A DNA stretch of 64,000 bases from Closterium sp. Naga37s-1 (GCA_947471745.1 CANJKZ010000979.1:1-64000), one strand, 5' to 3'. Positions 41,095 through 52,862 are shown, counted from the stretch's first letter. Program-made: numbers and translations. Notes: generated by a model from the sequence alone, not told the origin.

Positions 41095-41475
41095 CTTGAA
41101 GGCGCCGCTCCACCTCCCGCTGCTCCTTGTGTGTTGATTCTTTGCCCCCCAGGGGGTCAATGCGCCTTACTTGAAGGCGCCGCTCCACCTCCCGCTGCTC
41201 CTCTTGTGTTGATCCTTTGCCCCCCAGGGGGTCAAAGCGCCTCACTTGAAGGCGCCGCTCCACCTCCCGCTGCTCCTCGTGTGTTGATCATTTGCCCCCC
41301 AGGGGGTCAAAGCGCCTCACTTGAAGGCGCCGCTCCACCTCCCGCTGCTCCTCTTGTGTTGATCCTTTGCCCCCCAGGGGGTCAAAGCGCCTCACTTGAA
41401 GGCGCCACTCCACCTCCCGCTGCTCCTCTTGTGTTGATCCTTTGCCCCCCAGGGGGTCAAAGCGCCTCACTGCCG
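41095..41475. repeat. Five tandem 75-bp repeats
   Basis: Units start at cttgaaggcg of 41095, 41170, 41245, 41320 and 41395. Being a multiple of 3, the unit gives a 25-residue period on the minus strand (REVERRLQVRRFDPLGGKGS), broken once by a TGA near 41288 where the other copies have GGA. The plus strand is also open across it. Coding status unknown. Confidence 0.92.
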
Positions 41476-41639
41476 GCCCTCCTCCCGCTGCTCAACAGGA
41501 GAAAAAAACAACCACCACAGCCCACAACAAGTGTGAGTTTTGAGACGTTTTGCTCTCAAAACCCAAGTTTTGCTCACTGCAGAAAATCTGCAGTGAGGAA
41601 GGAGGGGGTGTGAGTTTTGAGACGACTCTCAAAACTCAC
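41476..41639. repeat. Hairpin block related to 29.2 kb
   Basis: Contains cactgcagaaaatctgcagtg and gttttgagacgactctcaaa, both self-complementary. Similar blocks occur at 29250-29345, on the other side of the satellite region. Confidence 0.7.
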
Positions 41640-41930
41640 CACTGCTAGCCTCCCTGGTAGCATCTGCTCCCACTGCTAGCCTCCCTGCTAGCATCTGCTC
41701 CCATTGCTAGCCTCCCTGCTAGCATCTGCACCCACTGCTAGCCTCCTTGCTAGCATCTGCTCCCACTGCTAGCCTCCCTGCTAGCATCTGCTCCCACTGC
41801 TAGCCTCCCTGCTAGCATCTGCTCCCACTGCTAGCCTCCCTGCTAGCATCTGCTCCCACTGCTAGCCTTCCCTGCTAACTTCTGCTCCCACTGCTAGCCT
41901 TCGCTGCTAGCATCTGCCACCACTGCTAGC
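41640..41930. repeat. ~31-bp GCTAGCCTCCCTGCTAGCATCTGCTCCCACT repeat
   Basis: About nine to ten units (ctgctagcatctgctcccac, then tgctagcctcc), the last ones diverged. Confidence 0.92.
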
Positions 41931-41939
41931 CCTACTGCT

Positions 41940-43060
41940 GCCACCGCTGCTCCCACTGCTGCTGCCACCGCTGGTGTCACTGCTGGTCTTCTCCTCTGCT
42001 GCCAGCCACTGCTGCTGACAGCTGTAGCGTCATTGCGGGCCTCTCTCCTTCTCCCATGGCTCCACCACTGGTGTCACTGCTGGTCTTCTCTTCTTCTGCC
42101 AGCCACTGCTGCTGTCAGCTGTAGTGTCATTGCGGGCCTCTCTCCTTCTCCTACCGCTGCTGCCACCGCTGGTGTCACTGCTGGTCTTCTCTTCTGCTGC
42201 CAGCCACTGCTGCTGTATGCTGTAGTGTCATTGCGGGCCTCTCTCCTTCTCCAACCGCTGCTGCCACCGCTGGTGTCACTGCTGGTCTTCTCTTCTGCTG
42301 CCAGCCACTGCTGCTGTCAGCTGTAATGTCTTTGCGGGCCTCTCTCCTTCTCCCACCGCTGCTGCCTCCGCTGGTGTCACTGCTGGTCTTCTCTTCTGCT
42401 GCCAGCCACTGCTGCTGTCAGCTGTAGTGTCATTGCGGGCCTCTCTCCTTCTCCTACCGCTGCTGCCACCGCTGGTGTCACTGCTGGTCTTCTCTTCTGC
42501 TGCCAGCCACTGCTGCTGTCAGCTGTAGTGTCATTGCGGGCCTCTCTCCTTCTCCCACCGCTGCTGCCACCGCTGGTGTCACTGCTGGTCTTCTCTTCTG
42601 CTGCCAGCCACTGCTGCTGTCAGCTGTAGTGTCATTGCGGACCTCTCTCCTTCTCCAACCACTGCTGCCACCGCTGGTGTCACTGCTGGTCTTCTCTTCT
42701 GCTGCCAGCCACTGCTGCTGTCAGCTGTAGTGTCATTGCGGACCTCTATCCTTCTCCAACCGCTGCTGCCACCGCTGGTGTCACTGCTGGTCTTTTATTC
42801 TGCTGCCAGCCACTGCTGCTGTCAGCTGTAGTGTCATTGCGGACCTCTATCCTTCTCCAACCGCTGCTGCCACCGCTGGTATCACTGCTGGTCTTGTCTT
42901 CTGCTGCCAGCCACTGCTGCTGCCAGCTGTACTGTCATTGCGGACCTCTCTCCTTCTCCCACCGCTGCTGCCACCGCTGGTGTCACTGATGGTCTTCTCT
43001 TCTGCTGCCAGCCACTGCTGCTGTCAGCTGTAGTGTCATTGCGGGCCTCTCTCCTTCTCC
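41940..43060. repeat. About 11 tandem 101-bp repeats
   Basis: The gtcattgcgg mark recurs at 42126, 42227, 42328, 42429 and on to about 43035, period 101 bp. Unit: tgtcactgctggtcttctct, cagccactgctgctgtcagc, ctctctccttctcc, accgctgctgccaccgctgg. No strong splice sites and no conserved long frame. Confidence 0.92.
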
Positions 43061-43960
43061 TAGCCTCGTTGCTGCTTGCCTTAGCAGAGAGTCACGACAC
43101 ACGGCAGTCACAGCAGGAGGTGAGATGCCCATGCTTCCAGCAAGTGAGAAACCACCCTTTCCTTGCCTCCTTGCCACCGTGCCTCCTCCTCCCTCTCCTC
43201 CTTCTCGTGCGTCATCCCAGCACTCGCCTCTTCACTCGCCACGCTGCTTGCACTGCTCCTCCATGCTCGCTGCTGCTGCCGGCCTGTGGGTGTGCTGGCA
43301 GAGGGATGGCAGGATGAGGGATGCTGGCAGGAGGAGAGGAGAAGAGGGAAACAAGTGGACGGAGCAGACAAGGGAGGTGAGAGGGAAGGCGATTAGCACG
43401 GCGTACGCAAGTGACAGACCGGAAAAACGGCATGCATGCAAGCAAGGAAATATGGAAGGATGCAAGCAGTGAGTGTGTGAGTGCAAGCAAGCAGTGCAAG
43501 GCACGAGTGCGAGCGAGTGAGTGGTGCGAACTGAGTGAGATAGCTTAGCCGGATGGAAGAGGGTCGAAGGAGCATGCAGGAGTGCTCCTCTTGTGTGCGC
43601 TACCCTTGCACTCCCCTGCAGGCGCGCTCCCATTGCGTGCGCTCCCCTTGCCTCCTTGCTCTTGGACTGCCATAGCGCCATGGACTGCCATAGCGCCATG
43701 GACTGCCATAGATTAACGCCCTGCACAGTGACCAGAGAGCCGCAATCGCACAGGGAAGATTTATCCGTAAACGAATGCAATGAGGAAAAGACATCGGAAA
43801 AGCGACAAAGAAATCGAATGCCTTGAAAACACTGAAGTGAGTGGAAAACGCGAATGAGGAGGAAGATGGGAGGGCGAGGAGAACAAAGGAAGAGCTCCAG
43901 TTACTTACTTTCTTCTCAAGTCGCCACTTCTCCAGTTGCTGCTTTTCCACTCGCCGCTTA
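43061..43960. other. No gene recognised
   Basis: Mixed sequence. 43672-43712 has three copies of gactgccatagcgccat. Frames on both strands are short and of biased composition. Nothing supports a gene. Confidence 0.4.
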
Positions 43961-43964
43961 CCCA

Positions 43965-44235
43965 ACACAGCAGCACCGCTCCAACACAGCAGCACCGCCT
44001 CCAACACAGCAGCACCGCCTCCAAACAGCAGCACCACTCCAACATAGCAGCACCACTCCAACAAAGCAGCACCGCCTCCGACACAGCAGCACCGCCTCCA
44101 AACAGCAGCACCACTCCAACACAGCAGCACCACTCCAACACAGCAGCACCGCTCCAACACAGCAGCACCGCCTCCAACACAGCAGCACCGCCTCCAACAC
44201 AGCAGCAGCACCATTCCGCCTCCAACACAGCAGCA
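43965..44235. repeat. ~18-bp ACAGCAGCACCGCCTCCA minisatellite
   Basis: About 14 units of 16-18 bp (acagcagcaccgctcca and acagcagcaccgcctcca). It fades into looser cagcagcacc repeats up to about 44410. Confidence 0.9.
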
Positions 44236-44872
44236 ACGCCATGCTTCCATGGACGCAGCAGCACCGCGCCATCACCAACGCCTGTCAGCCATCTCCTCTC
44301 GCCCGCACCAACGCAGCAGTCAGCATCTCCTCTCGCCCGCACCAACGCAGCAGTCAGCATCACCTCTTGCATGCTCTTCTCCCGCGGCTGCACGGACGCA
44401 GCAGCACCGCTCCAGCTCTTGGCGAGAGAGTAGCTCCAACGCAGACCAGGAAACTAGCTCCCGCTCCTGCACGGACGGAGACAGTTCAAATCACAACGAG
44501 TGAGTGAGATACAGACGCCATGATATATACGCCAGATTGAACGCAAACGAAACGCGAACGCCAAAAATAGCCACAAAACGTTTACCCTACAGATAGCACG
44601 TTGCCTGATACCTCCTCCGTAGTAGCTGCGCGAAAACTCACCGGCGAGCTCCTCCGTAGTAGCTGCGCGAACGTCGACGAATTCGCGTCCATGAAAACGG
44701 CCCCTTCGATAACGTCGACGTATTCACATCTGCTGAATTCACAAGATCCAGGGACGTCGCGAGCGTCGCACGGTCGTCGCACGGTCGTCTCACGGTCGTT
44801 GCATCACGACGAAGCTCCTTCGCGAGCTACCCCGCCGTCGTGAGTGTCGACGTGTGGACGAGCGGATCCGCC
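44236..44872. other. Flank of Copia C, no gene recognised
   Basis: A short direct repeat lies at about 44608-44640 and 44645-44677 (gcgagctcctccgtagtagc and variants). The left copy of the Copia C target duplication (ccgcc) is at 44868-44872. Confidence 0.45.
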
Positions 44873-45406
44873 TGTTGCAAAGGACTCTCCTCTACTTTGC
44901 AGTAACTGGGATTTGTACTAATCACTAGAGCTCTGTCTTAGCTTTCCAACGAGCCGTCAATTGCGTCGATCGCCTAAGTATCGAGCGAGTTATGGCCTCT
45001 AACGTGAAAGCTATGCTCTAGGTTGAAGGATACGATGCTCTCTGGAATTTGTGTCGAGTTGAACCGTGTATAAGAAACTCTAATTTTCAGTATGAAACAT
45101 GCAAACAAGGCGAGCATATTTATAGCCACTCAGTACATCGAGTCACGCATGTAACATCTAGTCCCTACGAGATGTGTCGCGAATATTCGTGTAACATTTC
45201 AAACGGGGTGAAATTCGGTACTCAAATTTCACCGAATGCTCCTTCAATCTCGAATGTTCCTGATGCTGCCATGTGGCACCGAATTGGTGGAGTCTTCCGA
45301 AGTCAAACTTCAACCTCACGCAAACCTGCAGCTCACTCGAAGGTGAGCACCAAAAACAACACCGCTTGGTGGTTGGGGGCAAAACCGCCCCACGCAACCT
45401 CCAACA
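44873..45406 (-). repeat. Copia C 3' LTR
   Basis: 534 bp from tgttgcaaaggactc to cctccaaca on the plus strand. The polypurine tract lies just inside at 45407-45420. Confidence 0.95.
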
Positions 45407-45427
45407 CTCCCCCTTGCACCAAAGCCA

Positions 45428-45994
45428 CTAGGTGCTCAAGCCAACACGCTCACAGCATGCACAGAACGAGTCCTTAGGGAGTGGTTTGGTGAGGAAATCC
45501 GCCGGTTGAGCTTTGGTGCTCACATAAGTGAGTTTGACCTCACCCTTCTCAACCACCTCACGAATGAAGTGATGCTTCACTTCGATATGCTTGGTTCGCC
45601 CGTGAAGGAAGGCGTTGTGAGAGAGGCTTATGGCGGCTTGGTTGTCACAAAAGAGAGGAGTTGGGTTCGGTTGAGGATGCCCAAGCTCCGCTAGAAGACG
45701 CCGTAACCATATTGCCTCCATGGCACCTTGAGTGGCCATATACTCCGCTTCCGTTGAGCTTAGAGCCACGGTTGGTTGCTTCTTGTTTTGCCAACTCACG
45801 GCTGCCCCAAGAAAGGTAAAGACATACCCGGAGGTACTCTTGCACGTGCTCGGATCTCCCGCGTTGTCCGAGCCGGCATAGCCTTTGAGTTCGATTGGGC
45901 CGGCTTCATACACGAGCCCCAAGTTAGGTGTGCCTTGGAGGTAGCGTAGAACGCGTCCTCCCGCGTGCACATGCTCGGTACGAGGGTTGCTCAC
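45428..45994 (-). pseudogene. Copia C RT end and RNase H
   Basis: Minus frame with HAGGRVLRYLQGTPNLGLVY, then RNase H: GYAGSDNAGDPSTCKSTSGY, SSTEAEYMA, LFCDNQAAISLSHN, RTKHIEVKHHFIRE, QPADFLTKPLPKDSF. The usual DADWAG is SDNAGD here. The block itself is intact but is separated from RT (46112) by a frame break near 46000-46110. Confidence 0.88.
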
Positions 45995-46111
45995 GACTCA
46001 TCCAAGCACCCCGGCGGCGTATGCGAGGTCAGGACGAGTAGAAACGGCGGTATACATGAGCGAGCCTACTGGCGAATGAAACCGCTTCCCTTCGGCTTTG
46101 TCGAGGGTGGA

Positions 46112-47011
46112 TTATTCCTCTCCCATGAGGCAAGAAAATCCCGTAGCTAGTGGTGTTCCCAACGGTTTGCTATTGCCCATGCCAAAGCTCTCCACTACCC
46201 CCTTCACATACTTCTCTTGGTGGAGGTGGATGGTCCCGTTGGCTCGGTCACGGTCGACGTGCATCCCAAGGTAATACGTGGCCGGCCCCAAGTCCCTCAT
46301 CGCAAACTCCGCCCCTAGCCGTTGCTTGACCTCCCGAATGAGGTCTTTGGAGTCGGAGAAGAGGAGTAGGTCATCGACGTAGAGTAAAAGCACCAATTGC
46401 TTCTCCCCCTCCTTCAACACGTACAAAGCGCTATCACACTCGCTACGAGCGAAGCCGTGTTGAAGAAGAAAGTCGTCGATGCGCTTGTACCATCCGCGTG
46501 GACTTTGCTTCAAGCCGTAGAGGGTACGCTTGAGCTTCCATACCCTTCCGCTACCATCATCGTACCCCGGGGGTTGCCGCATGTAGACCTCTTCCATGAG
46601 AAGCCCGTAGAGAAAGGTGGTGCAAACGTCCAATTGCTCCACTTCGAGGTTGAGAGATGCCGCTAGCGCGAGCAACACCCGAAGAGTAGTAGCCTTAGCG
46701 ACGGGAGCGAAGGTCTCACTATAGTGCTCCCCCTCCCGTTGAGTGTATCCTTGAGCTACAAGCCTCGCCTTGTAGCGTTCGACACTCCCATCAGCTCCCA
46801 GCTTCTTCTTAAGCACCCATTTGCACCCCACCAAGTTGGCACCCTTCGGTGGGTCGACGAGCTCGAACACGTCGTTCTCTTTGATCGAGGCTAGTTCCTT
46901 CTCCATCGCTTGCTTCCATAGTGGCGCATCCGGAGAAGCCAAAGCCTCCGTATGGGTGCGAGGGTCATCACCCAAGGTTGCGAAGCAATATGCCGCATGC
47001 TCCTCGTCCAA
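46112..47011 (-). pseudogene. Copia C reverse transcriptase
   Basis: 299 residues: WKQAMEKELASIKENDVFEL, KWVLKKKLGADGSVERYKAR, LVAQGYTQREG, EQLDVCTTFLYG (usual DVKTAFL), TLYGLKQSPRGWY, YVDDLLLF and MRDLGPATYYLGM. It is the full RT core in one frame, ending in a premature stop after SCLMGEE. It is part of a broken polyprotein. Confidence 0.9.
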
Positions 47012-47022
47012 CTCCCAAACGG

Positions 47023-47559
47023 CTACCGAGCGTAGTCGGTGTACTTCGTGTTGGGACGACGTTGCTCGCGGGTCAACGCCAATGGGAGGGAGGAATGTGT
47101 TGAGGAAGTTGCCGCCGTGGTTGATGGCACTTCCACCACGTCATCATCGCTCTCCTCGTTCTCTCCCCCTCCATTTTCGGCTTCCTTTTCCACTTGTGAT
47201 GGAACCTCCATCGCTTCATCCTCCTCTCGTGCGGGAAGGACGACAGTGAGTTGCGGCGTTGGTTGTCCCTTCGGCGGGAACTTGTCTTCGTCAAAGACCA
47301 CGTCCCGAGACGTGACGACGCGCCTTTCACCCAAGTCCCACACTCGCCACGCGTGCTCGTTCGCCGCAATTCTCAGGTAGATTGCCGCACAAGCTTTCGG
47401 TTGCAACTTGTGGCGAAGGGGATCCGGTACATGGTAGTAGCAAAGGCACCCAAAGGTGCATAGGCGGGATAGGTTTGGCTTCGTTCCGGTCCATGCTTCG
47501 AACGGAGTCGTTCCCGGGAGCACCTTCGTCGGCAAACGGTTGCGAATACATGCCGCCAA
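47023..47559 (-). pseudogene. Copia C integrase C-terminal part
   Basis: Reads RNRLPTKVLPGTTPFEAWTG, KPNLSRLCTFGCLCYYHVPD, RRVVTSRDVVFDEDKFP and an acidic linker (ENEESDDDVVEV). It is the same integrase as at 47575, cut off by the stop after LGSEW. It ends at a stop 12 bp before the RT frame. Confidence 0.87.
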
Positions 47560-47574
47560 CGAACTCGCATCACC

Positions 47575-49179
47575 CTACCACTCGCTCCCAAGCTTGGAGT
47601 GTTGAAGAAGTGAACAAAAGGCTTCCACCAACGTGCGATTAAGCCGCTCCGCTGCTCCATTTTGTTGGGGTGTGTAGGGTGTTGTGACGTCGTGCTGAAT
47701 GCCCTTGCTCTTCATCCATTTCTCAAGCTCCGCATTCACGAATTCGCCGCCACCGTCGGTGCGAATAGCCTTGATCCGCTTCTTGTCGTCGTCGCAAACT
47801 TCAAGCGCCCACTCTTGAATCGCCTTGGTCACATCTCCCTTATCCTTCAAGAGCCGGGTCCAACACATCCGCGTCGCGTTGTCGAGCATCACCAAGAGGA
47901 ACCGCGCTCCTCCCTTTGATGCATGCCGCATCGGTCCACACACGTCCATGTGAACAAGCGCAAGCGGGTTCTTAGCGAGGGGTGAGGTACGGCTACCAAA
48001 TGGCTTGCGATCCATTTTTCCTTCGACACACGCCGCGCATACGCCCTTCTCGTCGTCGCCGGCGATCACGTCAAATCCCTTCGCAAGTCCTTTGTTGGCC
48101 AACTCCTTGACCGAGTCGTAGTTGGCGTACGCAAGCCGATTATGCCACACCTTGAGAGTCGCTTTGGAACCTTGCGCCACGTTAAATGAAGCCACTCTCG
48201 GGTGTGTCTTGAGTTGGTAGAGTTCTCCGTTGAGAACACCTTGCGCGAATTGCTTCCCCTTCCAAAAGAGGTTCATCTTCGAATCGTCGATAGTGACCTT
48301 CATACCCTTCTTCGCGAGTTGAGTGACGGAGAGGAGATTCACCTTCAACCCCGGGACATGAAGCACATTCGTGATGTCCACCGGCCCGCCATCGACGATG
48401 AGGCGCGTATTTCCAACTCCGACCACCGGTAGCGACTTGTCGTTTCCGAAGACGACACGCGTTACGTCTCCCGGTGCACCAACGTTGGTGAGGAACGATG
48501 CCAAGTGCATCATGTGTTGTGTTGCGCCGGTGTCGAGGAACCATGCGTCGCTTGGTATGTTGGTCCCGTCACCGGCCAATAATACGACCGACTCCCTTGA
48601 ATCATCCGCATCGCCGGATGCCGTGTGCGCGTTGCCCTCGTGGTTCCGTGCCTTCGATGGAGTCGAATCGCTCGGGCGCTTCCGATACTCATGCCAAAAG
48701 TGCCTCGCCTTGCCACAATAGTGGCACTTGCTCGAGCCATTCGATGTGTTTCCCTTGCCGCGATCGCTTCCACCGGACGACTTCTTCGTCTCACCTTTGC
48801 TCCACGTGGACTTCTTTCCGGAACTCCCTCCGGAGAACATGGCGGCACCCTCGCTCTCATTAGCGAATTGTCGGTTACGCGATGCTTCATGGAGAAGCCG
48901 ACCGACCACCATTTCCTTCGTCCAAGTGTCTTGCACGCTATCAAGTGTCGTAATCACCGTCGACCACTCTTCCGGAAGGCCGCATAGCAAGGTCAAAATC
49001 CAATCCTCCTCCGTGACCGTTCCACCGAGGTCCATGAACGTTTCCCCGAGTTCCTCCACACGAGTTGCATACCCGTGCATCGATTCGCCCGCGCGCATCT
49101 TCACCGTGTAGAACGCATTCCGGGCTAGGATCTTGCCGTGGAGAGTTTGTTCACGTGCATTGTCTCGAGCCGCTTCCAC
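47575..49179 (-). pseudogene. Copia C gag end, protease and integrase
   Basis: 534 residues. Gag tail (1-145), then a zinc knuckle, CHYCGKARHFWHEY (152-165), whose last Cys is Tyr. The protease carries catalytic DTGA (216-219, in DAWFLDTGATQHM). The pre-integrase part has LHVPGLKVNLLSVTQLAKKG. The HHCC zinc site reads HNRLAYANYDS, with the second His changed to Tyr, and CAACVEGK. The DDE core shows HMDVCGPM, IRTDGGGEFVN and NGAAERLNRT, so all three acidic residues are present. It stops at LGSEW before the C-terminal part. Two damaged zinc ligands plus the stop argue for a dead copy. Confidence 0.9.
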
Positions 49180-49520
49180 GCTTCATGCGCCGACGCTTCG
49201 AGCTTGATGCACATGCGCACCGAGCTCACGAGATTGATGCCGATGCGCGAAATCAACGTAGCGAACGCCTTTTGGTCCTTCTTCTTCCATGCTGTGATGT
49301 CTCTCTCGTTGTCCGGCTTCTTCTCCGTTCCATCGAAGAAACCCCAAAGTCCCCGCTCCATCATGAGCACTTGGAACTTAAACTTCCACGCGGAGTAGTT
49401 TTGTCCCGTGAAAATCGGTACCGCCAACGTGTCGAACATTGTCTCGGTTGCCCAGGGTTCGCCGGAATTTACAACGACACCATCCAAGGAAGTGCGGGAG
49501 GCCTCGCTTGACGTTGGCAT
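49125..49520 (-). pseudogene. Copia C gag N-terminal part
   Basis: From ATG 49520: MPTSSEASRTSLDG, then FDTLAVPIFTGQNYSAWKFK, MERGLWGFFDGTEK, KAFATLISRIGINLVSSVRM and AHEAWKRLETMHVN. This is the N-terminal gag domain of Copia elements (UBN2/DUF4219 type). A frameshift near 49150-49180 separates it from the rest. Confidence 0.87.
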
Positions 49521-49557
49521 GCTAGCTTCTTGTTGCGCGCGTAGACTCCTCCGACCA

Positions 49558-49569
49558 GCTCTGATACCA
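49558..49569 (-). promoter_or_regulatory. Copia C primer-binding site
   Basis: The minus strand reads TGGTATCAGAGC, a perfect match to the initiator Met tRNA 3' complement, one base inside the LTR. Confidence 0.95.
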
Positions 49570-49570
49570 C

Positions 49571-50104
49571 TGTTGTAAAGGACTCTCATCTACTTTGCAG
49601 TAACTGGAATTTGTACTAATCACTAGAGCTCTGTCTTAGCTTTCCGGCGAGCCGTCAATTGCGTCGATCGCCTAAGTATCGAGCGTGTTGTGGCCTCTAA
49701 CGTGAAAGCTATGCTCTAGGTTGAAGGATACGATGCTCTCTGGAATTTGTGTCGAGTTGAACTGTGTATAGGAAACTCTGATTTTCAGTATGAAACATGC
49801 AAACAAGGCGAGCATATTTATAGCTACTCAATACATCGAGTCACGCATGTAACATCTAGTCACTACGAGATGTGTCACGAACATTCATGTAACATTTCAA
49901 ACGGGGTGAAATTCGGTACTCAAATTTCACCGAATGTTCCTTCAATCTCGAATGTTCCTGATGCTGCCATGTGGCACCGAATTGGTGGAGTCTTTCGAAG
50001 TCAAACTTCAACCCCACGCAAACCTGCAGCTCACTCGAAGGTGAGCACCAAAAACAGCACCGTATGGTGGTTGGGGGCAAAACCGCCCCACGCAACCTCC
50101 AAAA
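49571..50104 (-). repeat. Copia C 5' LTR
   Basis: 534 bp; its outer end is mutated (cctccaaaa instead of cctccaaca on the plus strand). It would hold the element promoter. Confidence 0.95.
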
Positions 50105-52283
50105 CCGCCGTCGTACTACCATCCACGGCCTCGCGAGCTCTTCGTGATCGACAAATAATCAGACTAAAAAAAGCTTCTCCGTCAATCATTTCGCAAGCTT
50201 AGTCGCGAACTCGCCGTCACGAAGAGCGTCCGTAATAGTGTCGAGAGCTCTCTCGCCGTTGAGATCTCTTCCATGCATCCATGCACTCGTGATCTCTATC
50301 GCCACCTCCTCACGAAAATCCTCACGTAGTAACGTCATTCGTCACCGTCAGGCGTCTTTGCATGGTCATCTTTGTTAACGTCGCAAGTGTCTACGTCGGT
50401 CGTCAGTGTAGGCGTCGGGCGTTAGCAGTTGTTGGAAGCGGTGTCGAACGTCAGCATCGGCGTCGGACGAACGGCATCGCGACGACGTCGTACGATGCAT
50501 GCTGCGAGATCGAGATTCATGCGGGCTCTGCGAGATTCCTACTCCGAGTAATGAAAGCCAAATGAAACTCCTCCTTCCTTCGAGAAATGCTGAATAGTAT
50601 CGTCCTACGACGAACCCTAACCACGCGAACGGCGTCGTAGGGCGAAGCATGACCCCGAAAAACGTCATCGTGGAAGGAAGCTTCAGGCTGCTAGCGTGAC
50701 ACGAAATTATGTCTCACGAGACTGCTGATTCGCGGAGAGAGGCTGACGTCTAATAATAAGACTTGATAGAAAAAGGAGTTGACGGGTCTCATTCGATGAC
50801 TCCTAAGCTTCTATGATAGAAGTAACGTTTATCGTCGGTGAACGTGAATCTAACAGCCGCATCGCGGAAAAGGCAATCGCAATTTTTTGGCTCACGTAGG
50901 TTTTTCTACAAAAAAAAGCATACAGCAAGTCCCAAGAACATACAAAACATCCCAAAAGTTGATGTGATGGAAATGTCACACCCACGTAACGACAGAACTG
51001 CGACAAAAATGTCACGATTCAGTGACGCAAAGATGTTAGCCGCAAACACACTGGGTTGGTCTGGTTGGATCTGGAAATCAAAGTGGTTTAGAGCGTTTGA
51101 ACGCGTTTGCTCTTAGTGTTGCTCACCCAGCTCATCTAACCAACTTTGTGTACAGTGATCGCGAGGCATGCGAACCCGCACGACCGCTAGCGAGGGAAAA
51201 AAAAAACGGGGCAACAACATTCGTTGACATCGTAAGAATATGACGGAAATACTTCTGCCACGTACAACATCAAATGTACACGTAAGCAAGGGAAGTGACA
51301 AAAGAAAAGCAAACACAACTACTCAAGCCCAGTGCATCACCCTAATCAAATATTTGGGACGTGCCACGTCACAAAATTGGTAACCACCCATATCTCCAGA
51401 CCAATTGGCCGAACCTCGCGAATCCGTCCCAACCAATTGTTGCAACGCGCAAAAACAGAATCAACACCACAGCCCCCCCTAACCACCCACACATCAGCCA
51501 ATCAAACCTCGAACCCACAGAAACCCCAGCCCCCCTCCACTCCCCTCTTGTCATACAAATGCTCTCTGCCTATCACGGTTTTCTTACTTTCTCTGCAAGT
51601 TGTAGGTTGGGTCTTCCGTTCAAGTCACACTCCTCAAGTCGTTATGCTCCTCACCAGACTCAGGGCTCCATCTCTTCAAGCTCGAGGCCTGAACTCTATG
51701 CCTAGAGCTTTCTCCATAGTTGATACTTTTGAAGCTACCCTACACTCCGCATCCACGCAGTCCCTAATGATATTGCTATTCGTCAGCTACTCGCAATTTC
51801 AAATGTCACCCTGAACCCACCCCCCTCGCCTTCCGCCCTGCCCTCCCACCTCCCTCCCCCCTGTAGTTCATCCTCGCATCACGGGATACCGCCGCGAAAG
51901 CAGTCGTTTTGGAAGACGGTTCTGGTTAGTGCCCTGATGCCACTTATTCTTATGCCTTACTTGATTCCTCACCCGGGCTATTGTAGTATTGCGTTGGTTG
52001 TACATCGCGTTCTGCATCTATCCCCCTCGGCTTCTGCCCTTCCCCCCCACCTCCACTCCCAAGAGTAGTTTAGGGTTAGCATCAGCGCTACACGACAGCA
52101 CTTGTTCCCGCGTGCTTAGCGACATGAAACCGCCAACAGTATTGGTGAGTGCCTGTTGCGGTGTAACGATGCTCACACGCCAAAATCTCCCGTTTGTTCC
52201 CCTTTTCAAATCCCGCACGCGAAAATGCTATTTCCATTTACCTCCATGATGAAGTCAGCGTTATTTTTATTTTTAATTTGCAG
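50105..52283. other. No gene clearly recognised
   Basis: Unique-looking sequence of medium GC. Several short frames exist but none has a recognisable domain. A fragment at about 51735-51815 reads, in one plus frame, IHAVPNDIAIRQLLAISNV, which looks protein-like but is bounded by stops; it could be a decayed exon. Confidence 0.4.
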
Positions 52284-52862
52284 CATTTGCGCGCAACTAC
52301 GACGGAGTGTATCGGGGCTTCATCGAGCTACGACGACAAATACAACGACGGAGCGCTTGGGAGGAAGGTTAGGCACTGGTCATTCCGTGCGATGCGTGGT
52401 TATGTTTCTTTTAGAGCTGCTCGAGTCACTTGCTGTGTCCTATGCTTTCCACGACTCACTATCTGTTGCTATTGTTTTTTTGTTTCAGGTGAGGGAGACG
52501 GAGTGATCGCAGCGCGATCATCGCTAACGCGTATCGTGTCCTCTTCGCATGTATGTGCGGCCCGGTGCAGGTGGATGTGCAAGCGGGGAAGGCGGGTCGT
52601 GCGTTTTCGGTAAGCCTTGGTTGTTATGGATTTTTTCTCACGTGTCACGATCTCATGCTGTCGTCTTGATTGTAGGTTCCATAACGAACGACCTATTTTA
52701 TGCAAGCACCAAACCGTTGTGCAGACGGTTTTGTCCATGTGTGTCTATAGAGCTCAGTCGCTATGTGTCCATATGGACGTGCGGTTGTGCAGACAGTTGT
52801 GTCCATGTGTGTCCATAGAGCTCAATCGCTATGTGTCCATATGGACGGTTCTGCGGACGTAG
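52284..52862 (+). CDS. Possible small gene, three exons, 5' end not found
   Basis: Exons 52284-52367, 52489-52609 and 52676-52862 join in one frame. They are separated by introns with gttagg...tttcag and gtaagc...attgtag and preceded by an acceptor, atttgcag. The joined reading starts FARNYDGVYRGFIELRRQIQ, goes on to GEGDGVIAARSSLTRIVSS and CRWMCKRGRRVVRF, and ends YVSIWTVLRT before TAG. No domain is recognised. The last exon contains two 68-bp tandem copies, so its coding nature is doubtful. No ATG fits the phase within the upstream 150 bp. Confidence 0.25.
52719..52854. repeat. Two tandem 68-bp repeats
   Basis: Copies start at gtgcag of 52719 and 52787, both with gtccatgtgtgt, atagagctca and gctatgtgtccatatggacg. 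Confidence 0.93.

Larger units (their letters stand above)
44873..50104 (-). mobile_element. Copia C, LTR retrotransposon with two long LTRs
   Basis: 5232 bp, minus strand. LTRs of 534 bp lie at 44873-45406 and 49571-50104, flanked by a perfect ccgcc duplication (44868-44872, 50105-50109). The primer-binding site is a perfect TGGTATCAGAGC and the polypurine tract is ggtgcaagggggag. Order is gag, zinc knuckle, protease, integrase, RT, RNase H. This family differs from Copia A, B and D: short leader, no Gly-rich gag, classical zinc knuckle. The LTRs have diverged by several percent by eye and the coding region has stops and frameshifts, so it is an older, inactive copy. Confidence 0.95.
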
